Shown: in pieces, positions 1 through 9,976 of the stretch
How positions within the stretch are numbered: position 1 is the first letter of the stretch
How the letters are laid out: each line of letters starts with the position of its first letter
Made by a program: the position numbers and the translations under genes
The notes under the pieces: model-generated
The model's database searches: none
Seen by the model: only the letters and a program-made list of their open reading frames with translations
What the model was told of the DNA's origin: nothing
Assembly: GCA_963820415.1 (NCBI GenBank)
Contig: CAWFZT010000006.1
Coordinates: forward strand, 372,001-436,000
Source of the DNA: CAWFZT01 sp963820415
GTDB lineage: Bacteria; Chloroflexota; Anaerolineae; Anaerolineales; Anaerolineaceae
Length of the DNA: 64,000 bases
Reading direction: 5' to 3'

Positions 1-40
1 TGGATAAAAGACGGATGAAATCCTGGATAGTGGTGATCAT
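1..40 (-). CDS. Start of an unidentified gene (partial, left edge)
   Basis: Reading leftwards, a strong ribosome binding site (AGAGGAG, about 46-52) precedes an ATG at 40 and an open frame MITTIQDFIRLLS that leaves the window. It lies about 18 bases after the stop of the upstream membrane-protein gene, so the two could be co-transcribed. Only 13 residues are visible, so no function can be given. An ATG two codons earlier (46) is an alternative start. Confidence 0.35.
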   Translation of the reverse strand, partial: MITTIQDFIRLLS

Positions 41-58
41 ATGCATCTCCTCTAAAGA

Positions 59-979
59 TTACTCATCGTCCTGGCCATTGCCCGGTTCGAGCTCGACGTA
101 AGCCGCCCGTTTTTCTCTCAGCAGTCCCACTACCAGATGATAGAAAGCGAACAGTTCCAAGGCGAAAGGCATATAGCCGCCATAACCTAAGAGCGGCATT
201 TCAAATATGTGCAGGAAGTCTACTCCCGGGACAGAATAGAGCCACTTCGGCCAGGAGAAGAAATTCCACATTTCCCAGAAAAACCCGGTCATCAGCACAC
301 CTATCCACAGGCTGTACACCGGCCTCCAGTCGCCCTTGCCAGTCCAATTGGCCAGGGTACGGTGTCCCAGCCAGATGTTGACCGGTTCCTGGATAAAGAA
401 CAATGACAACCATAGAAACGGGAAAAAATATTTCGGCCAGGCCAGCAGCAGCGCCAGCATGGCCCATCCCGCCAGGAAAAAAGTCAGGGAGGTCCGGCGG
501 TTGCCGCGGATAACCAGGCCCGGTCGGGAGTTGCGGATAAAGTGGAAGGTAGAGGCCAACTCAGACGCCTCGAACACGGCCGGAATGACAATCGAAAAAT
601 TGAGACTGGAGATGCCCACGTACCCCAACAGGTCGAGACCACCGGCTCCGATGTACTGCCAGTTATGCGCCCGGCCGTTCAACGCCTCGAACAGCCACCA
701 ATAAAATACTGAAACCAGGAACAGGCCGGCGAATTTCCCTCTGGATCGGAAGAATAGGGAAGTGCCCTTGCGCGCCACGACTAGCGCGTCTACCGTAAAA
801 ATAAACCCCAGCCAGAGTGGAAAGAAAGCCCAGAACGTACGCTGGCCAGGTGCCAACCAATCCAGCGGCCAGAAGACCGCCACCAGCGCCAGTCCCATCC
901 ATCCGTGAACCGGCCAGCGCCGTGAGGCTGCGCGGATGAATTCAACCCGGGATACCGTTTCGTTCGGATTCACGCTCAT
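59..979 (-). CDS. Polytopic membrane protein of unknown function
   Basis: About 306 residues with roughly seven to eight hydrophobic segments rich in Trp and Phe (for example around the motifs FYWWLFEALNGR and GFFWEMWNFFSWPKW). It ends in a short acidic cytoplasmic tail. There is no signal peptide and I recognise no catalytic motif. The start is uncertain: the frame extends to 1018, with Met candidates at 1000 and 979. I prefer 979 because it puts a normal hydrophilic N-terminus before the first membrane segment; none has a good ribosome binding site. The repeated Trp/Glu pairs within the helices suggest a buried active site or cofactor pocket, but this is inference. Confidence 0.6.
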   Translation of the reverse strand: MSVNPNETVSRVEFIRAASRRWPVHGWMGLALVAVFWPLDWLAPGQRTFWAFFPLWLGFIFTVDALVVARKGTSLFFRSRGKFAGLFLVSVFYWWLFEALNGRAHNWQYIGAGGLDLLGYVGISSLNFSIVIPAVFEASELASTFHFIRNSRPGLVIRGNRRTSLTFFLAGWAMLALLLAWPKYFFPFLWLSLFFIQEPVNIWLGHRTLANWTGKGDWRPVYSLWIGVLMTGFFWEMWNFFSWPKWLYSVPGVDFLHIFEMPLLGYGGYMPFALELFAFYHLVVGLLREKRAAYVELEPGNGQDDE

Positions 980-1059
980 AAGTTGTATATTGTACGACAT
1001 CTCGGGTGCAAATAGCAACCCTGTATTGGCCGAAAACCTACCGATTCATTTAACCCCGA

Positions 1060-1103
1060 ACCCTTCGCAAGGTTGCCAATGTGATCTTAACCTTGCGAAG
1101 GGT
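1060..1103. repeat. Perfect 15-bp inverted repeat (hairpin)
   Basis: ACCCTTCGCAAGGTT at 1060-1074 is the exact reverse complement of 1089-1103, with a 14-base loop. It sits between two minus-strand genes. There is no clear T-run on either side, so it is more likely a REP-like palindrome or RNA-stabilising hairpin than a classic terminator. Confidence 0.55.
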
Positions 1104-1158
1104 AGAGGATAAAAGACGCCAACCCCGGCTTGCTTTTTAAAGGAAGAGAAGTTCTTGT

Positions 1159-1443
1159 TTACCGGAATAAATTATTTATCCATGGCGTTTGCCCGGTTGC
1201 ACCCAGATAAGCGCCGACGACAGCATTGATAATTGTTAATACCAACCCGATGATTGTCATCACGATCCCCGCAATTGCCATCCCTCGCCTGGACGACCCC
1301 TGCCCTACAATACCCAGGATTAGACCAGTTACAGACAGAGGAAAACCACAAATGGGTAAAAACCAGGCGCACAGGCTGATGATGCCAATGATCATCGACG
1401 CAATAGCCAGCCCGTAATTATCTTTTTTAGGGTATGCTTCCAT
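1159..1443 (-). CDS. DUF4190-type small membrane protein
   Basis: 94 residues: a short polar N-terminus (MEAYPKKDN) followed by two hydrophobic helices separated by a glycine-rich turn. The pattern of small residues (MIIGIISL, GLILGIVGQ, GMAIAGIVMTIIGL) is typical of the DUF4190 family of unknown function. The start at 1443 is chosen because GGAGGGG lies 6-8 bases upstream; the frame is open to 1533 but the extra residues are polar and lack a binding site. It is followed downstream by the 15-bp inverted repeat. Confidence 0.6.
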   Translation of the reverse strand: MEAYPKKDNYGLAIASMIIGIISLCAWFLPICGFPLSVTGLILGIVGQGSSRRGMAIAGIVMTIIGLVLTIINAVVGAYLGATGQTPWINNLFR

Positions 1444-1613
1444 CTCTAGCTCCCCTCCTGAAACAGCGCTGTCAGACAAATTAACAAGGTCATTCTGATT
1501 GTCCCCGCGCAATTCCTGATTTCGAATGACCAAGGCATTCCTTTAGTTATTTTAGCATCGATTCCTCTTTCCCCGCGAAATAATAGGGTGGGGATTCTCA
1601 ACCCAACCAAGTT

Positions 1614-1631
1614 GGCGGGTCGAGAGACCCA
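1614..1631. repeat. Copy 1 of an 18-bp repeat flanking the 1.7-2.5 kb island
   Basis: GGCGGGTCGAGAGACCCA contains a GGGTC/GACCC hairpin. A near-identical copy (one mismatch) lies at 2483-2500 in the same orientation. The pair brackets the AT-rich toxin-like gene and its partner, so the element may mark an insertion or be a dispersed REP sequence. Confidence 0.5.
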
Positions 1632-1721
1632 TCTTACCGATTTTTTTTAGTTATGTGTTGAACACATGATAATATCGTGTATAATAATTTTGCAAAACTA
1701 ATTTAAGGCGGGATTTTTCTT

Positions 1722-2075
1722 GTGGTCGATAAGAATATACACTTTGAGGTAAGAGATTTTAAAGGCGGAGTTATTATTTGTGAGGAATTTACATGGAATG
1801 ACCATATCGTAGGCGGTCCTAACCACCCATATATGGAAGGGAATGAACAAGAAGTCATAGATGCTCTATAAAATCCAGAATATGGATTTTGATGTCATGA
1901 CCGAGCTTACAAAAACCGTAGAATTTATTATAAACTGAGCAATACAAAAGATTATTTCACTAAAGTCATTGTGGAATACGCTGATGATCAATGCAATGGC
2001 ATTGGCAAAGTACTAACCGCATATCAACCTGACGAGATGGCAGATGGCGAGAGGCCAGATCTAGAATATGAATAG
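1722..2075 (+). pseudogene. Broken toxin-like gene with two in-frame stops
   Basis: One frame from a GTG at 1722 to a TAG at 2073-2075 reads as a continuous protein of about 117 codons, interrupted only by TAA at 1869 and TGA at 1890. Visible pieces include VVDKNIHFEVRDFKGG, NRRIYYKLS and YFTKVIVEYADD. The C-terminal pattern (RxYY, a beta strand, VxVEY, then a Pro-Asp-Glu tail) resembles small RelE/barnase-like nuclease domains of toxin or phage origin. The family assignment is a guess. Its last codons overlap the ATG of the next gene (ATGAATAG), as in a two-gene toxin-antitoxin unit. The region is much more AT-rich than its neighbours, suggesting transfer. Confidence 0.4.
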
Positions 2076-2472
2076 ATTAGTTGAAACAAAAGAACTAAAA
2101 ACTGATTATTGGGAAGAATTGGTAAAACAGAAGGGTACAAAACCAATACCCCACTACGATGATTTATTAGATACTCTGTTCATCTATTTTTCCCCAAGCG
2201 AAACCGGAAGGATCATCACTCATTTCCTCGATTCAAAGGTCGCGCTTCTCTATCGACATTCCGATAAAGAAATAATTGGGATGAGGATAAACTCATTTGA
2301 GAAGGAATTTCTACCGAAAATATCAGAAACAAGGGTTTGGAAATTAAGCGATGTTGGAATTGAGCTTAATGGTCTTTGTGACATCGTTTTCGTGGTTGAA
2401 AGGGTAAAGAGCAAGCGGATACCAAACCGAATTCAACGCGAAATAAAGGCATTAGAACCCGTATTTGCATAA
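2068..2472 (+). CDS. Hypothetical protein, possible partner of the broken toxin-like gene
   Basis: 134 residues, soluble and charged, with a central segment (DDLLDTLFIYFSPSETG) that recalls DUF2283-like proteins, in which a short beta hairpin follows a DxLxI motif. The start overlaps the end of the upstream broken gene by four bases, so the two were translationally coupled. An antitoxin or immunity role would fit but is inference. Base composition is AT-rich compared with the nuo operon that follows on the other strand. Confidence 0.5.
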   Translation: MNRLVETKELKTDYWEELVKQKGTKPIPHYDDLLDTLFIYFSPSETGRIITHFLDSKVALLYRHSDKEIIGMRINSFEKEFLPKISETRVWKLSDVGIELNGLCDIVFVVERVKSKRIPNRIQREIKALEPVFA

Positions 2473-2482
2473 TTTCGTAGGT

Positions 2483-2500
2483 GGCGGGTCAAGAGACCCA
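2483..2500. repeat. Copy 2 of the 18-bp flanking repeat
   Basis: GGCGGGTCAAGAGACCCA, one mismatch from 1614-1631, same orientation. It lies between the hypothetical gene and the end of nuoN and can fold as GGGTC/GACCC, so it may also act as a weak transcription stop. Confidence 0.5.
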
Positions 2501-2525
2501 CCCCACCTGCGAATAGGCATGGTCA

Positions 2526-3983
2526 TTATCTCATCCCCGCCCGCGCGGCCAACAGCAAAAGCGGGTTGGGCATAAAGCTCAACACCACCACCAGCACGGC
2601 CAGCACGCCGGCAGTGAGACCCAGCCACAGCTCGTTGCACACCTGCGGCTCGCCGGCGCGCATGAACATGACCACCACCACACGCAGGTAGTAGTAAGCC
2701 GACAGAAGCGAGGTCAGCAGGCCGACCAACGCCAACCCGGTGAACCCGCCCTGCACAGCGGTGCGGAAGAGGAAGAACTTGCCCCAGAAGCCCAGGGTGA
2801 GTGGAAAGCCGGTGAAAGAGAGCATGAAGACGGTCATGGCCAGCGCCATCCAGGGAGATTTGCGCCCCAGGCCGGCGTAATCGTCGATCAAGAGTCCTTG
2901 CCCTTCGGCCTGCTCGAGAGCCACCACTACCGCCCAGGCGCCCAACGAGGTGAGGGCGTAGGCGGCGAAGAAGAACAGCATAGCCGCCACCCCGCTGGCA
3001 GCCGCCTGCCCGGAAGCATACGGCACTAGCGCCATCAGCAGGTAGCCGGCGTTGGCGATGCTCGAATAGGCCAACAGGCGCTTGATGTTGTTCTGCGCCA
3101 AGGCTAACACGTTGCCGGCTAGCATGGTCAACGCCGCCAAACCCCACAGCAAGGGTGTCATCTCGGCGCCCAAGGATGGAAAGGCCATGACGAAAACACG
3201 CAGCAGGGCGGCAAAACCGGCCACCTTGGCGCCTACCGACATGAAAGCGCTGACCGGTGAAGGTGAGCCCTGGTAAACATCCGGCACCCACATATTGAAG
3301 GGCACTGCGGCGACCTTGAAGCCCAGGCCGACCAGGAAGAGCGCCGCGCCAGCCAGGAACAGCGGGCGGACAAAGGCGGATCCTCCTTCAGCGGCGGCCA
3401 ACACACCCGCCAGATCGGTATGCCCGGTGGCGGCGAACATCAGCGAAATGCCGTACAGCACGAACCCCGTGGCAAACGCGCCCAGCAGGAAATACTTGAG
3501 CGCGGCTTCTTCCGATTCAACCCGTGGGCGGGCAAAACCGGCCAGCACGTACAGTGGGATGGAGAGCAACTCGAGGGCCAGGAAGACAATGATTAAATCA
3601 TGGGCGGAAGCCATCAGCATCATCCCGCTCAGGGAGAACAGCAGCAGGGAATAATACTCGCCGCGCTCGATGCCCATGCGCTTGAGGTAATCGTAGGCCA
3701 GGGTCACAGCGGCCAGCCCGCTGCCCAGGAAGATAATATCTAAGAAGACCGAAAAACCGTCCGTGACGACCATATCATGGAAAGCGGTCAGCGAATTGCC
3801 GGCCTGCGTGAAACTTAGCTGGGCCAGGGTAAGCCCGAGCGTCACCGCCAGGCCGATGGCAGCCAGCAGAGCCGTAAGCCCTTTGCGCTCGGGCGGGATC
3901 CACAAATCCGCCAGCAGGAGCAGGATGGCCCAGGTCAGCAGGACGATCATGGGAAGAAAAGCCAGGATATCGTTGAGGGTCAT
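2526..3983 (-). CDS. nuoN: NADH-quinone oxidoreductase subunit N
   Basis: 485 residues, the usual size for NuoN, with about 14 membrane helices. It is one of the three antiporter-like proton-pumping subunits of the complex I membrane arm. The family core is seen at MWVPDVYQGSPSPVSAFMSV (about residues 231-250), followed by KVAGFAALLR and the lysine-bearing helix QNNIKRLLAYSSIANAGYLL. It is the last gene of the nuoA-N operon, 10 bases after nuoM. The reading frame is intact. Confidence 0.96.
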   Translation of the reverse strand: MTLNDILAFLPMIVLLTWAILLLLADLWIPPERKGLTALLAAIGLAVTLGLTLAQLSFTQAGNSLTAFHDMVVTDGFSVFLDIIFLGSGLAAVTLAYDYLKRMGIERGEYYSLLLFSLSGMMLMASAHDLIIVFLALELLSIPLYVLAGFARPRVESEEAALKYFLLGAFATGFVLYGISLMFAATGHTDLAGVLAAAEGGSAFVRPLFLAGAALFLVGLGFKVAAVPFNMWVPDVYQGSPSPVSAFMSVGAKVAGFAALLRVFVMAFPSLGAEMTPLLWGLAALTMLAGNVLALAQNNIKRLLAYSSIANAGYLLMALVPYASGQAAASGVAAMLFFFAAYALTSLGAWAVVVALEQAEGQGLLIDDYAGLGRKSPWMALAMTVFMLSFTGFPLTLGFWGKFFLFRTAVQGGFTGLALVGLLTSLLSAYYYLRVVVVMFMRAGEPQVCNELWLGLTAGVLAVLVVVLSFMPNPLLLLAARAGMR

Positions 3984-3993
3984 CGCCGCCTCC

Positions 3994-5511
<1,518 letters not shown>

Positions 5512-5525
5512 CGTTACCTCATTCC

Positions 5526-7494
5526 CTATCTCAAAACCAGGTAACCCAGGATCAATACCAGGCCGATGGCGATGGCCAGGGCATACGTCCTCACAAAACC
5601 ATTTTCCAGGCGGCTCCAAGCCTGCGCCAGGCCCCGGCTCAACCTGGCCAACCCGTTGGCGGCGCCGTCGATCACTCCCAGGTCGACTGGCTGGGAGAGG
5701 AAGTGTGTGAGTTGCTCGTAACGGCGCACGAAAATGGCGTGGTAGGCCTCGTCCACCCACCATTTATGCTCCACGGCGCGGAACAGCCCATTGAGGCTGA
5801 GCTCCAGCGGGTCGGGGCTGGCGGGAGAACCGAGGCTGCGCCGCCCATAGACCAGCCAGGCCACCACCAGGCCCAGCAAGCCTACCGTCAGCGAACCCAG
5901 GGCCACCGGCCAGGTGAACTCACCCGGCAGGACGTCCTGAACGGTGTGTGACAGCCACTGCTCCAGCCAGGCCAGGCCGGGCAGGTTCAGTACCCCCCCC
6001 ACAACGGAGAGGATGGCCAACACGACCAGCGGACCGGTGATGATGGCCGGGCTCTCGCTCGCCTGGGCCGCCGGCTGGCTACGTGGCTTGCCGAAAAAGA
6101 CCATGAAAATTTGCCGTCCCATGTAGAAAGCGGTCAGGAAAGCCGCCAGTATGAGCAGGACAAAAATAGCCGGGGTATGCCCAGCGGCTGCCAGGATTTC
6201 ATCCTTGGAGAAGAACCCGGCCAGGGGAGCAATGCCGGAAAGAGCCAGGGCGCCAGCCAGGTAAACCCAGAAAGTGAGCTGGCATGCGCGACTGCAGCCC
6301 GCCCATGTTGCGCATGTCCTGCGGGTCTGTCTCCTGAACGGTATGGCCGCTGGCCTCCCCATGCTGTCCCTCGTCGGCGCGCTCCATACCCAGGATAACC
6401 GAGCCGGCGGAGAGAAAGAGCAAAGCCTTGAAGAAGGCGTGCGTGACCAGGTGGAACATGCCTGCCACGTAAGCGCCCATGCCTACTGCGGCAACCATGA
6501 ATCCGAGCTGGCTGATGGTGGAGTAGGCCAGGACTTTCTTGATATCCGATTGACCAACCGCAATGGTGGCAGCGAAAAAGGCAGTCAGGGCGCCGACCCA
6601 GGCGACGATCTGCCCTGCCGCCGGCATCATATTGAACAGCGGGCTGGAACGGGCGATCAGGTAGACCCCGGCCGTCACCATGGTAGCGGCGTGGATCAGC
6701 GCTGAAACCGGGGTAGGGCCGGCCATGGCATCTGGAAGCCAGACGTAGAGGGGAAGCTGGGCAGACTTGCCCGTCACTCCCAGCAGCAAGAAGAGGGTAA
6801 TCGCCAGGGTCACCGCCGGCAGAGCCTGCGACACGGCAGCCGCTTTATTGAATACGTCGGTGAAATTGAACGAACCAAAAGCCCAAAAGATAAAGAACAG
6901 CGCCACCAGCACACCGAAGTCGCCGATGCGATTGACCACAAAAGCCTTCTTAGCCGCCCGGGCGTTGCCCAGGCCCTCCTGGCCTTTCTCGAACCAGAAG
7001 CCGATCAGCAGATAGGAGCACAGCCCCACGCCCTCCCAGCCGACGAACAGCATCAGGTAGTTGTCGGCCGAGACCAGGATCATCATGGCGACGATGAACA
7101 GGTTGAAAAAGACAAAGAAGCGGCGATAGCGGCCCGGGTCGCCGTTGTGGCATACGTCGGAGTGCATGTAACCGGTGGCATAGATGTGGATCAGCGTACC
7201 CACGCCAGAGACGACCAGCATCATAGTGACCGAAAGGGTGTCGACGCGGAAATTCCAGGCCACGTTCAAGCTGCCCACCACCAACCAGTCGGCCAGGTGG
7301 ATGGTGACCGGCTGAGGATTATAGCCCAGGCCCAGGGCCAGCACTACCGAGACAACGAAGGCCAGGCCGGCCGCCAGGCTGGCAATGAGGCCGATGCCCT
7401 TCTCTCCCAGCCGCCTGCCAAAAAGCAGGTTGAGCAGCAGGCCGATGATCGGCAGGAAGACCACCCAGGGTACCAATCCGAAATAAGCTGCCAT
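5526..7494 (-). CDS. nuoL: NADH-quinone oxidoreductase subunit L (one frame break)
   Basis: Largest antiporter-like subunit of complex I, about 655 residues after correction, with the long lateral helix at its C-terminus. Motifs: VGWEGVGLCSYLLIGFWFE, YVWLPDAMAGPTPVSALIHA and the lysine helix QSDIKKVLAYSTISQLGFM. Near 6282 one extra base breaks the frame between NMGGLQSRM and TFWVYLAGALALSGIAPLAG; both halves are normal NuoL, so this looks like a sequence error. It lies 13 bases downstream of nuoK and the start is ATG at 7494. Confidence 0.93.
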
Positions 7495-7507
7495 AAACTC
7501 CTCCCGT

Positions 7508-7810
7508 TCAGCCTTTCATGCTGCTCATTTGGTCGACGTCGATAGACTTTTTGGAGCGAAAGATAGCGACCATCAGGGCCAGCCCGACTGCCACCTCAGC
7601 CGCTGCCACGGTCATGACGAAGAAGACAAAAATTTGCCCGGAGAGCGCCTGGTAATACGAGGCGAAGGCGACGAAGACCAGGTTGGCGGCGTTGAACATC
7701 AGCTCCAGCGACATGAAGATGACAATGGCGTTACGCCGCAGCAGCACGCCCATTACCCCGAGGGAAAATAAGATCACCGAAAGAGCCAGATAATAACTGA
7801 CAGGGACCAT
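7508..7810 (-). CDS. nuoK: NADH-quinone oxidoreductase subunit K
   Basis: 100 residues with three membrane helices, the normal size for NuoK (MrpC-like). The conserved membrane glutamates that form part of the proton path are visible in MSLELMFNAANL and VAAAEVAVGLALMVAIFR. It is part of the complex I membrane arm, 8 bases downstream of nuoJ. Confidence 0.96.
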   Translation of the reverse strand: MVPVSYYLALSVILFSLGVMGVLLRRNAIVIFMSLELMFNAANLVFVAFASYYQALSGQIFVFFVMTVAAAEVAVGLALMVAIFRSKKSIDVDQMSSMKG

Positions 7811-7818
7811 AAAAACTC

Positions 7819-8349
7819 CTAGTGTCTTTGTTCTTTCTTCTCTCGGTGCGTCAGCACGATGGCGCCGACAGCCGCCACCACCAGCAGCGCCGAGGTCAGC
7901 TCGAAAGGTAGCGAATAACTGGTAAACAGCGCCATGCCGATTTCGGCAGGATTGGCAAAACTGCCGGTAGGCGGAGTCAGCGAACCCAGGCCGCCGCGGC
8001 TCTGCAGCATCACCATCACTCCGGCCTCGACTAGCAGGGCCACAAACACCACCCCTGCCATCAGGCGCTGGCCGCGCAGCGGTTCTTTACCCGACAGGCG
8101 CTCCGCCCCCAGTAGCATGACCACGAACAGGAAGAGGATCATGATCGCCCCGGCATATACGGTAACCTGCGCCAGGGCGATGAACGGTGCCCCCAGGATC
8201 ATATACAGCGCCGCCACCGAGGCAAAGTTAAGCACCAGGAACAGCGCCGAATGGACCGCATTGCGGCTGAGCAGCATCGCTACGGCGGTGGCGATCACCA
8301 CCAGGGCCACGCTGAAAAACACCAGTTCTTGTGAAGAAAGCATGTACAC
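7819..8349 (-). CDS. nuoJ: NADH-quinone oxidoreductase subunit J
   Basis: 176 residues with five membrane helices. The third helix carries the family signature VYAGAIMILFLFVVMLLG, which undergoes the pi-bulge change during complex I turnover in studied enzymes. It lies 5 bases after nuoI and ends in a charged tail (THREKKEQRH). Confidence 0.96.
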   Translation of the reverse strand: MYMLSSQELVFFSVALVVIATAVAMLLSRNAVHSALFLVLNFASVAALYMILGAPFIALAQVTVYAGAIMILFLFVVMLLGAERLSGKEPLRGQRLMAGVVFVALLVEAGVMVMLQSRGGLGSLTPPTGSFANPAEIGMALFTSYSLPFELTSALLVVAAVGAIVLTHREKKEQRH

Positions 8350-8354
8350 CCTCC

Positions 8355-8846
8355 CTAATTGATTGGATCCTTCATTTCAGGCACCGAACGATTGAACAGC
8401 CCTGGCAGCGTCTTCTGCGGGGTTGGCTGCCCGCCTGGCGCCACCGGTTCGAGCAGCAAATCTTTGGTGTAAATCGAGGAGCGGCGGTCAGCAAACGACA
8501 GCTCATAGTTATCACCGAGCACGATCGCCTCGGTCGGGCAGGCATCTTCGCAGTAGCCGCAGAAGATGCAGCGCAGCATGTTGATCTCGTAGATGCGTGC
8601 GTAGCGCTCGCCCGGGGCATAGCGCTCGTCGTCGGTATTTTCAGCCGACTCGACGAAAATGGCGTCCGCCGGGCAGGCGGCCGCGCACAGGGAGCAGCCA
8701 ATACAGCGCTCCAGCCCGTTTTCGTAACGCTGTAAAACGTGGCGGCCCTTGAAACGCGGGCGCACCGGGCGCTTTTCTTCCGGGTACTGGACCGTCACCG
8801 GTTTTTCAAACACAGATTTTAAAGTCGTAAAAAGGCCTCTAAACAT
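8355..8846 (-). CDS. nuoI: NADH-quinone oxidoreductase subunit I
   Basis: 163 residues. A peripheral ferredoxin-like subunit carrying two [4Fe-4S] clusters (N6a, N6b), with CIGCSLCAAACP and CIFCGYCEDACP clearly present. It passes electrons from NuoG towards NuoB. The C-terminal extension after the second cluster (about 60 residues) is proline-rich and of ordinary length. Only three bases separate it from nuoH. Confidence 0.96.
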   Translation of the reverse strand: MFRGLFTTLKSVFEKPVTVQYPEEKRPVRPRFKGRHVLQRYENGLERCIGCSLCAAACPADAIFVESAENTDDERYAPGERYARIYEINMLRCIFCGYCEDACPTEAIVLGDNYELSFADRRSSIYTKDLLLEPVAPGGQPTPQKTLPGLFNRSVPEMKDPIN

Positions 8847-8849
8847 GCC

Positions 8850-9857
8850 TTATTTACCTCCTACCAATACAAGCACAATGGCTGTCACCAGCACATTGGC
8901 CAGAGAAAGCGGAAAAACAATCTTCCATTCCAGCATCATCAGGCGGTCGTAACGGATGCGCGGCAGGGTGGCGCGCAGCCAGATGATCACACCTAACCAG
9001 ATGAACACTTTGATCAGCAGATATACCGGCCCCAACAACGGGTACGCGTCCACCAGTGGGCCACGGTAGCCGCCCAGGAAGAGCGAGGCGCCGATGGCGG
9101 CAATGGCGATCATCTTGATATATTCAGCCATGAAAAACAGGGCAAACTTCATCCCAGAATATTCGGTGTGGTAGCCGGCGGTCAGCTCCTGCTCGGCTTC
9201 GGGCATATCGAAGGGCGCCCGGTTGATCTCGGCGATGGACGCCAGCAGGTAAATGATAAAGCTGACCGGCTGGAGCAGGGCAAAGGGGATGGCCTTTTGG
9301 GCGTTGACGATATCGACAATGCTCATCGAGCCGGTGAGCAGGATGGCGCCCATGTAGGACAGGCCGAGCGACAGCTCGTAGCTCATCATCTGCGAGGTGG
9401 CGCGCAGGCCGCCCAGGGTGGCGTATTTGTTGTTCGAAGACCAGCCCGCCAGGGTAATCCCGTAGACGGAGATGGACGTGACCGACAGAATGTACAGCAC
9501 CGCCACGTTGACGTTGGCGATATACAGGTTGATTTGCCGGCCGAAAAGAGTAATTGCGCCGCCGAACGGCACCACGCCCAGCACGATCAGGGCAGGGATG
9601 ACGGTGATGATTGGGGCGAGGAAATAGATCGGCTTATCAGCCGCTGCCGGGGTAAGCTGCTCCTTGAAGATTAGCTTGATCGCGTCGGCAATCGGTTGGA
9701 GCAGGCCCATCGGACCGGCGCGGTTGGGTCCGATGCGCACCTGCATGCGCGCCAGCAGGCGGCGCTCGTAGTAGGTGGTGTAGGCGAACCCCCCGGTGAG
9801 CAGCAGTACCAGCACGAAGGATTTGATCACCCATTCTAAGATGTCGGATAAGTTCAT
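8850..9857 (-). CDS. nuoH: NADH-quinone oxidoreductase subunit H
   Basis: About 335 residues with eight membrane helices. It forms the quinone chamber at the junction of the arms. Signatures: RIGPNRAGPMGLLQPIADAI near residue 40, and EINRAPFDMPEAEQELTAGY in the third loop. The start is taken at the ATG at 9857; a TTG one codon earlier is in frame. A hairpin repeat at 9876-9938 separates it from nuoG, the widest gap in the operon. Confidence 0.96.
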   Translation of the reverse strand: MNLSDILEWVIKSFVLVLLLTGGFAYTTYYERRLLARMQVRIGPNRAGPMGLLQPIADAIKLIFKEQLTPAAADKPIYFLAPIITVIPALIVLGVVPFGGAITLFGRQINLYIANVNVAVLYILSVTSISVYGITLAGWSSNNKYATLGGLRATSQMMSYELSLGLSYMGAILLTGSMSIVDIVNAQKAIPFALLQPVSFIIYLLASIAEINRAPFDMPEAEQELTAGYHTEYSGMKFALFFMAEYIKMIAIAAIGASLFLGGYRGPLVDAYPLLGPVYLLIKVFIWLGVIIWLRATLPRIRYDRLMMLEWKIVFPLSLANVLVTAIVLVLVGGK

Positions 9858-9875
9858 CAATCACCTCTCTGCCCA

Positions 9876-9938
9876 CGTAGGGGAGGGTCTGTTCCGTCGC
9901 TTTATTAAATTCAACCAATGCCCAGACCTTCCCCTACG
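9876..9938. repeat. Palindromic repeat element inside the nuo operon
   Basis: CGTAGGGGAGGGTCTG (9876-9891) faces CAGACCTTCCCCTACG (9923-9938): a 16-bp inverted repeat with one mismatch and a 31-base loop. The left arm recurs at 54886-54901, where it also has an inverted partner. It occupies the 119-base gap between nuoG and nuoH and would form a strong RNA hairpin in the operon transcript. Confidence 0.6.
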
Positions 9939-9976
9939 GCCTGGCAAGGTTTCTCCCAGAGAAAAACAAATTCCTT

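Noticed and set aside
1890..1892. TGA in the toxin-like frame read as selenocysteine
   Set aside because: A TAA stop occurs 18 bases earlier in the same frame and no SECIS-like hairpin is obvious after the TGA.
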